Positions 8,030-14,151 of a DNA stretch of 16,024 nucleotides are shown here, piece after piece. Within the stretch, counting starts at the first letter, position 1. The number at the start of each line of letters is the position of its first letter. Position numbers and translations under genes: made by a program. The notes beneath the pieces were generated by a model. It ran no database searches. It was given only the letters and a program-made list of their open reading frames with translations, and was not told the origin of the DNA. This DNA comes from Candidatus Bathyarchaeota archaeon (GTDB taxonomy: Archaea > Thermoproteota > Bathyarchaeia > Bathyarchaeales > DTEX01): positions 1 through 16,024 of the forward strand of contig JAGGUU010000190.1 in the NCBI GenBank assembly GCA_021158305.1, written 5' to 3'.

Positions 8030-8641
8030 ATGAAAAAGAGACACTTGGCAATTCTGCTATCACAATTAAAACCGAACCCGAAGCCAAAGTTAAGATGGGA
8101 ATCCTACACTATAGATGCTGAGAGCGCAGCTGAGATAGCATACACCGCCTTCCTGAATGGAGATATTGAGGGCAAAGGAGTCGTAGATCTGGGATGCGGC
8201 TCCGGAATACTTGGCATAGCAGCCTCCTTACTCGGAGCAAGAATGGTCCTAGGTATAGACATAGACAAGTCAGCAGTGAAGACGGCGGTTCTTAACGCGG
8301 AGATGGTGAATGCAAAGATGGAGCTAGTAGCCGGAGACATAGAATGTATAGTTGGAGAGTTTGACACGACGCTGATGAATCCTCCCTTTGGCTCGTGGAG
8401 GAGGGGAGTTGACATAAAATTTCTAAGGAAAGCCCTACAGGTCTCCAATGTTATTTACTCCCTGCATAAACGAAGCGATTCAGTCAGAAGATTCCTAGAG
8501 GAAAAGATACCTAAAATGATGGGCAGAATAGACTGGAGGAAGGAGATGGAGCTAATCATAGGAAGAGTATATCCCTTTCATAGGAAAAGAAGATATCGCG
8601 TTCCAGTCGACCTATATAGAATAACACGCGTCGAAGACTAG
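8030..8641 (+). CDS. METTL5-like N6-adenine-type RNA methyltransferase
   Basis: This class I SAM-dependent methyltransferase has the SAM-binding motif VVDLGCGSGILGI (about res. 51-63), an acidic loop GIDID and the catalytic motif NPPFG (117-121), which marks amino-methylating enzymes. The N-terminal MKKRHLAILLSQL helix, followed by a short extended segment before the catalytic fold, matches archaeal/eukaryotic METTL5. METTL5 methylates an adenosine of small-subunit rRNA in eukaryotes. The same role here is inference. The ATG at 8030 gives 204 residues, the usual length. The frame extends upstream to an ATG at 7955 that would overlap dph2 by 34 bp, but that extension does not look like the family N-terminus. 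No strong ribosome site precedes 8030, and a TTG at 8012 is an alternative. It sits 41 bp after dph2 and 77 bp before csl4, probably co-transcribed. Confidence 0.9.
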   Translation: MKKRHLAILLSQLKPNPKPKLRWESYTIDAESAAEIAYTAFLNGDIEGKGVVDLGCGSGILGIAASLLGARMVLGIDIDKSAVKTAVLNAEMVNAKMELVAGDIECIVGEFDTTLMNPPFGSWRRGVDIKFLRKALQVSNVIYSLHKRSDSVRRFLEEKIPKMMGRIDWRKEMELIIGRVYPFHRKRRYRVPVDLYRITRVED

Positions 8642-8718
8642 AAACAGCAAGACTAATATGGAAGCTAGAAGGAGGATTTTTAGAGAAAATCCATAAGATT
8701 GCAAGAAGTGTTCATTCA

Positions 8719-9288
8719 ATGAGTGAGGTTAGAAGTAGCGGCCACTTTGTTGTTCCCGGAGAGAAACTCGGAGTCATCGAAGAGTTCATCCCAAACTCTG
8801 GAACATATGTAGATGATGGATACATATACTCGTCTAGGATAGGCTATGTTCTCATAGACTTCGCTAATAAGAAGATCTCAGTCTATCCAGCGGCGCGCAA
8901 CATAAGTGTCCCAAAGGTTAACAGCATAGTTATAGGCTGGGTTACGAACGTTCAAGACTCCCACGCAACAATACGCATAATAAGGATTGGAAGAAAATTT
9001 CTGTCGGGATTCTTCACGGGAGTCATACACATAGCAGATGTAAGCCGCCGATACGTTGATAACATGTACGACGCCTTTAGAATAGGAGACCTAGTCAGGG
9101 CAAAAGTCATAAGTAATAAAAACAACACTTATCATCTCTCAACGAAAGAGGATAATCTAGGTGCAATCTATGCTTTTTGCTCGCAGTGCGGAGATCTTCT
9201 AATCAAACGGAGAATACTTAAATGTATGGCTTGTGGAAGTATTGAAAAACGCAAGACCGCATCAGATTACGGAAGAGCACCACTCTAA
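8719..9288 (+). CDS. csl4: Exosome complex RNA-binding protein Csl4
   Basis: Csl4 is a cap subunit of the archaeal RNA exosome. It binds RNA and helps recruit substrates and DnaG to the Rrp41-Rrp42 core for 3' decay or tailing. All domains are present in 189 residues. The N-terminal domain has VVPGEKLGVIEEF (res. 11-23). An S1 domain spans about 63-143, with GWVTNVQDSHATI and the later FRIGDLVRAKV. A C-terminal zinc ribbon has CSQCG and CMACG (Cys154, 157, 169, 172). The ATG at 8719 lacks a clear nearby ribosome site. A strong GGAGG lies 43 nt upstream at the foot of a short hairpin. The frame is open upstream but has no usual start codon. rpoL follows after 13 bp. Grouping of csl4 with rpoL and dph2 recurs in archaeal genomes and supports the call. 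Confidence 0.95.
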   Translation: MSEVRSSGHFVVPGEKLGVIEEFIPNSGTYVDDGYIYSSRIGYVLIDFANKKISVYPAARNISVPKVNSIVIGWVTNVQDSHATIRIIRIGRKFLSGFFTGVIHIADVSRRYVDNMYDAFRIGDLVRAKVISNKNNTYHLSTKEDNLGAIYAFCSQCGDLLIKRRILKCMACGSIEKRKTASDYGRAPL

Positions 9289-9301
9289 ATGGGGAATAAA
9301 T

Positions 9302-9607
9302 ATGCGCTTAAAAATACTTCAAAGAACTCCTCAGAAGTTGAAGCTCGAGATTGAAGGAGAAGGCCATACGATCCTCAACCTTCTAGAATCCACTCTACTA
9401 GAAGATGAGAATGTCGAGTTTGCAGGTTACCACGTACCTCATCCTCTATTCCCAAACTCGATACTCCTTATTCGAACGAAGGAAGGAAAGAGACCGGAGG
9501 AAGCACTTATTGAAGCGCTTGAAAAGATGAGGCAAAAAGGAAAGGATCTCAGTCAAGAAATAAATAAAGCCTTCAAGGAGTGGGAGAAAGAGAAGGGAAG
9601 CACTTGA
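9302..9607 (+). CDS. rpoL: DNA-directed RNA polymerase subunit L (Rpb11-like)
   Basis: RpoL pairs with RpoD (Rpb3-like) to form the assembly platform of archaeal RNA polymerase, like the bacterial alpha dimer. From the ATG at 9302 it has 101 residues, close to the family norm. The diagnostic segment is GEGHTILNLLESTLLEDENVEFAGYHVPHPLFP (about res. 18-50), containing the typical 'GE.HT..N.L...L.....V.F..Y...HPL' pattern. A helix then dimerises with RpoD. The frame is open back to 9233 inside csl4, but that start adds 23 residues not typical of the family. GGGGAA about 8 nt before 9302 supports the shorter form. It is probably the last gene of the dph2 operon, since the next gene is convergent after 43 bp. 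Confidence 0.96.
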   Translation: MRLKILQRTPQKLKLEIEGEGHTILNLLESTLLEDENVEFAGYHVPHPLFPNSILLIRTKEGKRPEEALIEALEKMRQKGKDLSQEINKAFKEWEKEKGST

Positions 9608-9650
9608 GAAGAAAATAGTCATTTCTCCCTTTGATTTAAGCTCCCATTGG

Positions 9651-10157
9651 TTACGAAATCTTCTTTATGCCCTCAGCTATTCTTTGAAGGAGGATCTTCC
9701 AAGAATCCTCAAGTCTCTCTGAACTATTAAGGATTCGAAGCATCTCCTTCAGAGACAAGAGGCCGGAAATCCACGCGTAGACTATGAGAGCCTCGGCAGC
9801 ATTCGCCTGCCTATGTCTATCTATTCTAGAAGGCAGTATCTTTCTGAGGCCAGATTCCCTTAGAGCCGACGCAAGTGTGCTGTTATCCAGCTTGCTACCT
9901 ATGGGCTTGCCCTTCCTAAATGAGAGAGCAAGTGAGTAGACAAAGTTTACGAAGGCATCCCCCAAAGCGGCTAGATCTCTGTCTGTCATAATATCCGCTA
10001 AGCTCAAATACCTGTCAATGAATGGGAAATCTGAAGGTTTAAATAAAGAGTTTAGGTCATGCATGAGAGCGCCCCTTATAGAAGAGGAGACGATTTGAGA
10101 TAAAGCTTTCATAACTGACCGGGCAATGTAAAAAGTGTGGTCTGCAAAATCATTCAC
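9651..10157 (-). CDS. RNase III-fold-like archaeal protein, catalytic residues partly replaced
   Basis: This 168-residue helical protein carries two segments that align with the RNase III catalytic helices. LAALGDAFVNFVYSLA (about res. 62-77) corresponds to the bacterial signature ERLEFLGDA. ANAAEALIVYAWISG (about 117-131) corresponds to 'D..EAL.GA.Y.D.G'. The GD aspartate and the late glutamate are kept, but the signature glutamate is Ala and the second aspartate is Asn. Cleavage activity is therefore doubtful, or the family uses another arrangement. No dsRNA-binding domain follows. An RNA-binding or RNA-processing role is inference from fold resemblance. The start is a GTG at 10155-10157 with no ribosome site. 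A CTTAAGTAT box near 10190 on the minus strand would make the message nearly leaderless. An ATG at codon 16 (10110-10112) is an alternative. It is divergent from sua5 with only 14 bp between start codons. Confidence 0.6.
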   Translation of the reverse strand: MNDFADHTFYIARSVMKALSQIVSSSIRGALMHDLNSLFKPSDFPFIDRYLSLADIMTDRDLAALGDAFVNFVYSLALSFRKGKPIGSKLDNSTLASALRESGLRKILPSRIDRHRQANAAEALIVYAWISGLLSLKEMLRILNSSERLEDSWKILLQRIAEGIKKIS

Positions 10158-10171
10158 GCAGAGGAAACATC

Positions 10172-11227
10172 ATGAAGCAAACGATCATACTTAAGGTGGA
10201 TAGTGAACGGCCCGAAGCAGATAAGATCAAAGCAGCAGCGAAGATAATACGTGAAGGCGGATTGGTAGCCTTCCCAACGGAGACCGTTTATGGTCTTGGA
10301 GCTGACGCCTTGAATCCTGAAGCCGTTAGAGGAATATATGCGGCTAAAAGGAGACCCCTAGACAATCCCATAATAGTTCATATATCAGATAAGAGGGACG
10401 TGTATAAGCTGGCAAGGGAAGTTCCGGAGAATATTGATGAGCTTATGCATCTTTGGCCCGGACCGTTGACCATAATTCTGAAGGCTTCAGAGGCTGTTCC
10501 AAGGGAGACTACGGGAGGGCTGGATACCGTGGCCGTAAGGATGCCGAATCATAAGGTTGCGCTCGCCTTAATCCGAGAGTCAGAGGTGCCGATAGCAGCG
10601 CCGAGCGCAAACTTAGCTGGAAGACCAAGCCCAACGACAGCTGAGCATGTGAAACAAGACCTTAATGGAAGGATAGATATGATCCTAGACGCCGGACCTA
10701 CTCGGATAGGTGTAGAGTCGACAGTCGTAGACTTGACGTCTAAGCCTCCTCAGATCCTTAGACCTGGAGGATTCCCATTTGAGGATCTGAAACGCGTAAT
10801 AAAGGATCTTAGGCTTCATCCTTCAGTAACGGCGGATAGAGAAGTGTACATAGAACGGCCGCCTTCTCCAGGCATGAAGCATAGGCATTACGCTCCAAAG
10901 GCTAAACTGATCCTTGTTGAGGGGAGAATGGAGGCTTTAACGGATAAGATTCAAGAATTAGTGAATAAGTATAGCTGCGATGGGAGGAGAGTAGGCGTAT
11001 TATCCACAGATGAGACCAAGCATTTATACAGAGCCGACGTGGTGAAGTCTCTAGGAAGCAGAAATGATCCAGCATGCATGGCGAGGAAGCTTTTCAGGTT
11101 GCTGAGGGAGTTCGACGAGGAGAAGGTTGATGTGATAATTGCCGAGGGAGTTCCGATGAGGCATCTCGGCTTAGCGGTTATGAACAGGCTTAGAAAGGCT
11201 TCAGGCTTCAACATTGTAAAGGTTTAG
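10172..11227 (+). CDS. sua5: L-threonylcarbamoyladenylate synthase Sua5/TsaC
   Basis: Sua5 makes threonylcarbamoyl-AMP from threonine, bicarbonate and ATP. This is the donor for the universal t6A modification at position 37 of ANN-decoding tRNAs, completed by the KEOPS complex in archaea. The 351-residue protein is the long two-domain form. The TsaC/YrdC domain (about res. 15-205) has FPTETVYGLGADA (34-46), KRRPLDNPIIVH (59-70) and PSANLAGRPSPT (144-155). PSPGMKHRHYAP (231-242) is the conserved linker that closes over the active site. A Rossmann-like Sua5 domain follows to about residue 345. The ATG at 10172 has GAGG 7 nt upstream. Its promoter must lie within the 5' end of the divergent minus-strand gene. 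Its TAG stop abuts the stop of radA on the other strand without any gap. Confidence 0.97.
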   Translation: MKQTIILKVDSERPEADKIKAAAKIIREGGLVAFPTETVYGLGADALNPEAVRGIYAAKRRPLDNPIIVHISDKRDVYKLAREVPENIDELMHLWPGPLTIILKASEAVPRETTGGLDTVAVRMPNHKVALALIRESEVPIAAPSANLAGRPSPTTAEHVKQDLNGRIDMILDAGPTRIGVESTVVDLTSKPPQILRPGGFPFEDLKRVIKDLRLHPSVTADREVYIERPPSPGMKHRHYAPKAKLILVEGRMEALTDKIQELVNKYSCDGRRVGVLSTDETKHLYRADVVKSLGSRNDPACMARKLFRLLREFDEEKVDVIIAEGVPMRHLGLAVMNRLRKASGFNIVKV

Positions 11228-12175
11228 CTAGTCTTCCTCCACGTCTTCTATTCCCTTCTCCGTGATCTTGAATCTAACCGGAATCTCTGGCAAGTATGGG
11301 CTATCTATAACCCTCGCAACCCTAACGTTCTTACTACCCTTCCGCAGGAAAACTCTGTGGGTGCATGCATGAGCCATAACGTTTCCTCCGGCTGGAGCGT
11401 TAGGATCTCCAAAGAACGCTGTTGGATTAGCTTGAACCTGATTAGTCAATACAACAGCGATATTGTAAGCTTCGGAGAGGCGAATGAGCTTGTGGAGATA
11501 CTGATTTAACTTCTGCTGTCTCTCCGCCAAATTCTCGCGGCCAACATATTCTCCTCTGAAGTGGCTAATCATACTGTCTATCACCACGAGCTTTATATTA
11601 TTCTCGGGGACAAGCGTGAAGAGTCTATCGATCAGCAGACATTGATGACTGCTATTGTAAGCCCGTGCAACTAGAATGTTATTTGCGACGGCTTCGGGAT
11701 CCATACCTCTAGAAGAGGAGATCTGATATATGCGTTCAGGCATGAAAGTGCCTTCAGTATCAATGAAGGCCACGTTTCCGTTCAGTCCTCCCTCCCCAAA
11801 GGGGAGCTGTGCAGTTACCGAAAGCATGAGGCACAGCTGAGTTTTCCCAGATCCATACTCGCCTATAAACTCCGTTAGAGCTTGGGTCTCAACTCCTCCT
11901 CCAAGAGCCTCATCAAGCCTCTTACTTCCAGTCGTGCATCTTCTCATATTTTTTCTCTTCTCGTAGAATTCCTTAGCTGTTTTGAAATCCGCACTTATCA
12001 TGTCTCTTGCGGCTTTCTGTATCTTGAGTATAGTGTTGAATCCTATGTTTGTCTTCTCCATGATCTCTCCTGGAGGAGTGACGGCTAGTGCCTCTATAGT
12101 TGTATATCCAGCCGCTCTAAGCTTTGAAGCTATGGAAGAGCCTATCCCATCAAGCGATTCAAGATCTTCAGACAT
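11228..12175 (-). CDS. radA: DNA repair and recombination protein RadA
   Basis: RadA is the archaeal Rad51/RecA-family recombinase. It forms filaments on single-stranded DNA and drives ATP-dependent strand exchange. In the numbering of the 320-codon frame, helix-hairpin-helix DNA-binding motifs lie in the N-terminal 60 residues (DGIGSSIASKLRAAGY and a second copy). Walker A is GEYGSGKT (110-117), Walker B is LVVID (201-205), and NQVQANP with the following loop carries the L2 DNA-binding region. I choose the ATG at 12173-12175, not the one at 12190. It overlaps the upstream stop as TAATG and has GGAG 8-9 nt before it, giving 315 residues. It is translationally coupled to the small four-cysteine gene. 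Its stop codon touches that of convergent sua5. Length and motifs are normal. Confidence 0.97.
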   Translation of the reverse strand: MSEDLESLDGIGSSIASKLRAAGYTTIEALAVTPPGEIMEKTNIGFNTILKIQKAARDMISADFKTAKEFYEKRKNMRRCTTGSKRLDEALGGGVETQALTEFIGEYGSGKTQLCLMLSVTAQLPFGEGGLNGNVAFIDTEGTFMPERIYQISSSRGMDPEAVANNILVARAYNSSHQCLLIDRLFTLVPENNIKLVVIDSMISHFRGEYVGRENLAERQQKLNQYLHKLIRLSEAYNIAVVLTNQVQANPTAFFGDPNAPAGGNVMAHACTHRVFLRKGSKNVRVARVIDSPYLPEIPVRFKITEKGIEDVEED

Positions 12176-12369
12176 TAAGTATATCTCCATTCAATATTTT
12201 TGGATGAGATCTCTTCCCAGCACTTATGGCAGATCGGCAACCTCTTCCCATTGAACATTATGTACAGAATTATGTCGGTGTTTGAGCATTTCTTATTCCA
12301 AGGATTCATGCATTTTTCCACGGTAGCCGATACTGCCCGGTTACTTTGAGCTTGTCTCTGTCTTCTCAA
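12175..12369 (-). CDS. Small four-cysteine (putative zinc-binding) protein coupled to radA
   Basis: This is a 64-residue protein from a TTG start at 12367-12369. An in-frame TGA lies seven codons upstream, so the frame cannot extend much. Four cysteines (20, 28, 47, 50) can form a zinc knuckle: a C-x7-C pair, then CHKC, followed by WEEISSKNIEW. The first 16 residues are basic and poorly structured. The true start could be the GTG at codon 17 or the ATG at codon 21, although GAGG-rich sequence precedes the TTG. Its TAA overlaps the radA ATG (TAATG), so the two are probably translated together. I do not recognise a named family. The cysteine-tryptophan ending looks conserved enough to be a real gene. 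A role beside RadA in repair is suggested only by position. Confidence 0.7.
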   Translation of the reverse strand: MRRQRQAQSNRAVSATVEKCMNPWNKKCSNTDIILYIMFNGKRLPICHKCWEEISSKNIEWRYT

Positions 12370-12410
12370 GCACCTCGCCTCTCTTCATCCGCCAGAGACT
12401 TTTATTGGGC

Positions 12411-12420
12411 CGTATTTAAG
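12411..12420 (-). promoter_or_regulatory. TATA box for the zinc-protein/radA operon
   Basis: On the minus strand CTTAAATACG lies about 45 bp before the TTG start of the small gene. That would place transcription start near 12385-12390 and leave a leader of about 20 nt. A pyrimidine-rich run (C5-T-C5 on this strand, 12438-12448) sits about 20 bp further upstream. Confidence 0.5.
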
Positions 12421-12464
12421 CGGTCTGTGAAAGTTTAGGGGGAGGGGGACCACGCTAGAATAAG

Positions 12465-12773
12465 CTACCGACTAGATGATCCCCTTATATTCTTGATCTT
12501 TTCCAAAAAATCTATGAAGCATCTAATAATGGCGTGATCCGCGTTTATCTGGTAGGTTCTGGGCGTGAATGGATATTCCTTAACCCATCCCAGCTCTACG
12601 AGAGTCTTAAGATACTCTCCAACGGTAGGAGTCCTTAAACCCGTAGCCCTAACAAGCGAGTATTTTGTATGTGCCTCTCTAGGATGAAGTGCAAGGTGGA
12701 GGAGGATTCTAAATTTACTTCCGCCTCCAAACCCGACTTCAAGTTCTCTCCATATATTTCTTCTCTTACTCAT
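12465..12773 (-). CDS. Small winged-helix DNA-binding protein overlapping cdc6
   Basis: This 102-residue protein folds as a winged helix-turn-helix. FRILLHLALHPREAHTKY (about res. 21-38) forms the first helices, LVRATGLRTPTVGEYLKTLVELGWV (40-64) the HTH and recognition helix, and YPFTPRTYQINADHAI (67-82) the wing. A C-terminal helix FIDFLEKIKNI may dimerise. The pattern is MarR/ArsR-like without metal- or ligand-binding residues I can identify. The ATG (12771-12773) overlaps the end of cdc6 by 8 nt (ATGAGTAA), so translation is coupled. Co-expression suggests a partner or regulator of the initiator, or an autoregulator of the operon. This is inference from position only. Confidence 0.8.
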   Translation of the reverse strand: MSKRRNIWRELEVGFGGGSKFRILLHLALHPREAHTKYSLVRATGLRTPTVGEYLKTLVELGWVKEYPFTPRTYQINADHAIIRCFIDFLEKIKNIRGSSSR

Positions 12774-14004
12774 TGACTACTTCCTTCTTCAGCCTCTCCA
12801 TAAGGCTATTGAGAAACTGTTCGAGATCCGTGAGGGATGCTCCTGAAACTCCCAGCTCCATTAAGGACTTCATGTCTATGATTCCGCGATATATGAGATC
12901 CTGCACGGCCTCCTCAAACCTTTCGGTAGGCTTAAAACCAAACTCTTCACAGACGACTTCGTAGCTTCTGCGTAGTTCTCGAAGGCCGATATAGGCCGAC
13001 TTACTTGACTTTAAGCTGCGCGCCAATGCCAATAGAATCATCTTGCCATTCCTGTCTAGGCTCATTATATCCTCAGATGTTATAGACGGGCTTATCTCGC
13101 CGTAGACCTTCCTCACATGATCCGGGAGAACTCTGTCAAAGCCCCTATTTTCAGCTAGGTTTCCAGCATAATACAGCAGATCTAGCCCTACTCGTATATC
13201 TCCATTAATGGGCGGGCTTGCCGTGATTTCGCTTACGAGATCCAATGTTTCTTCATCAACTACTCCGGGATTAAAGGCTTCCTCAACTCTATTTGAGAGT
13301 ATTTCTCTAACTTGCAGACTCGTATACCTCGGAAATTCTATCACCCCAATTCCAAGAGTAGATTTCTCTCTGGAATCGAGGAAGCTATGCCAACGTAAGG
13401 ACTTAGCGATGAATATCTCGCCGATTATAGGCGACGGCTTTCCCGGACTGGTTTCCATAACGCGGGTTAAGTCGTAGACTATATGCTCCTTAGGGTTGAT
13501 TTGAACAAAGTAGTCTATCTCATCAAAAGTTAACAGGGCGAAGATGCCTTCTAATCTTAAGTATTCGATGAGCTGCTGGATCATCTCCTCCGGGCTCAAG
13601 CTTCTCGTCGAGATCTTAGAAGTCAATTTTCTAACAAGGTTTCTGAAGAGAACATAACGCGTCGTCCCGTCTACCTTGCAGTTCACATACACATGTTTCA
13701 GGTTAACGCCCTCTCTCTCCGCATACCTAACAAGCTGCTCTCCGAATCTTATAGTCGTACAAGTCTTTCCCGTTCCGGTTGGGCCTATTATCTGAACAAA
13801 CCTCGGATATGCATTTTTAATATTCTTTATCATTACGTCGTAGATTGAGTGTAGAATGCGGAGCTGCTCCTCCCTGTAAGGAAGCTTCTTAGGAATATAA
13901 TACGGTGAAAGCTTATTTCTATCCTTAAAGATTCTGCTGGACAACTGGATCAGCCTGCTCCTAAGGCACACATCCACCTTAATGTTGCATTCGGGAATAC
14001 ACAC
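12766..14004 (-). CDS. cdc6: Orc1/Cdc6 family replication initiation protein
   Basis: Archaeal Orc1/Cdc6 binds origin recognition boxes and loads MCM helicase. The 412-residue protein has an AAA+ core with Walker A GPTGTGKT (74-81) and Walker B LLTFDEID (157-164). The sensor 2 region PINGDIRVGLDLLYYAG is near 266-281. A C-terminal winged helix follows from about residue 310. The sensor 1 strand (IGEIFIAKSLRW, about 194-205) lacks the usual asparagine, as in some Cdc6 paralogues, so ATP hydrolysis may differ. The GTG at 14002-14004 is the start. TTTAAA (minus strand, about 14036-14041) puts transcription start about 10 nt before it, so the message is nearly leaderless. The gene is first in a two-gene operon with the winged-helix protein. 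Whether it is the main Orc1 or a secondary paralogue cannot be told here. Confidence 0.94.
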   Translation of the reverse strand: MCIPECNIKVDVCLRSRLIQLSSRIFKDRNKLSPYYIPKKLPYREEQLRILHSIYDVMIKNIKNAYPRFVQIIGPTGTGKTCTTIRFGEQLVRYAEREGVNLKHVYVNCKVDGTTRYVLFRNLVRKLTSKISTRSLSPEEMIQQLIEYLRLEGIFALLTFDEIDYFVQINPKEHIVYDLTRVMETSPGKPSPIIGEIFIAKSLRWHSFLDSREKSTLGIGVIEFPRYTSLQVREILSNRVEEAFNPGVVDEETLDLVSEITASPPINGDIRVGLDLLYYAGNLAENRGFDRVLPDHVRKVYGEISPSITSEDIMSLDRNGKMILLALARSLKSSKSAYIGLRELRRSYEVVCEEFGFKPTERFEEAVQDLIYRGIIDMKSLMELGVSGASLTDLEQFLNSLMERLKKEVVNE

Positions 14005-14033
14005 CGAAAACCAATCGAATAAGTGGAGAAGCG

Positions 14034-14043
14034 ATTTAAAAAG
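14034..14043 (-). promoter_or_regulatory. TATA box for cdc6
   Basis: The minus strand reads CCTTTTTAAATCG across this site, a good archaeal box A. Its centre is about 35 bp before the GTG of cdc6, which predicts a leader of about 10 nt or less and fits the absence of a clear ribosome site. Confidence 0.55.
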
Positions 14044-14107
14044 GCTTTTGCTGAGATCAAAGCTTGAAGATGAACGTGAAGCTCTAGGGGGAACAGTGGC
14101 TAAGCTA

Positions 14108-14120
14108 CTTAAACTTTAAG
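14108..14120 (+). promoter_or_regulatory. TATA-like palindrome CTTAAA-C-TTTAAG for the M81 gene
   Basis: CTTAAA and TTTAAG are exact reverse complements around a single C, which makes a symmetric TATA-like element. Transcription would start near 14135-14142, leaving a leader of about 10-17 nt before the ATG at 14152. No other TATA candidate lies close on the plus strand. Confidence 0.5.
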
Positions 14121-14149
14121 CATCAGCAAACAATAGTCTTTGCTGATGC
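14120..14149. promoter_or_regulatory. Perfect 11-bp inverted repeat overlapping the M81 transcription/translation start
   Basis: GCATCAGCAAA (14120-14130) and TTTGCTGATGC (14139-14149) are perfect reverse complements around an 8-nt centre (CAATAGTC). The repeat begins at the last base of the TATA-like palindrome and ends 2 nt before the preferred ATG at 14152. With transcription predicted to start inside it, a dimeric repressor bound here would block initiation. If the RNA starts earlier, the same sequence could fold and hide the start codon. Confidence 0.7.
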
Positions 14150-14151
14150 CT

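Noticed and set aside
8104..8448. Minus-strand frame of 114 codons inside the methyltransferase
   Set aside because: It is antisense to the SAM-binding and NPPF motifs and its composition (Ser/Pro/Ile-rich) is typical of a shadow frame.
14086..14105. GGGGGAACAGTGG considered as an origin recognition box upstream of cdc6
   Set aside because: The G-run and the CCACTG element are in the wrong relative orientation compared with ORB/mini-ORB, and no second copy is seen nearby.
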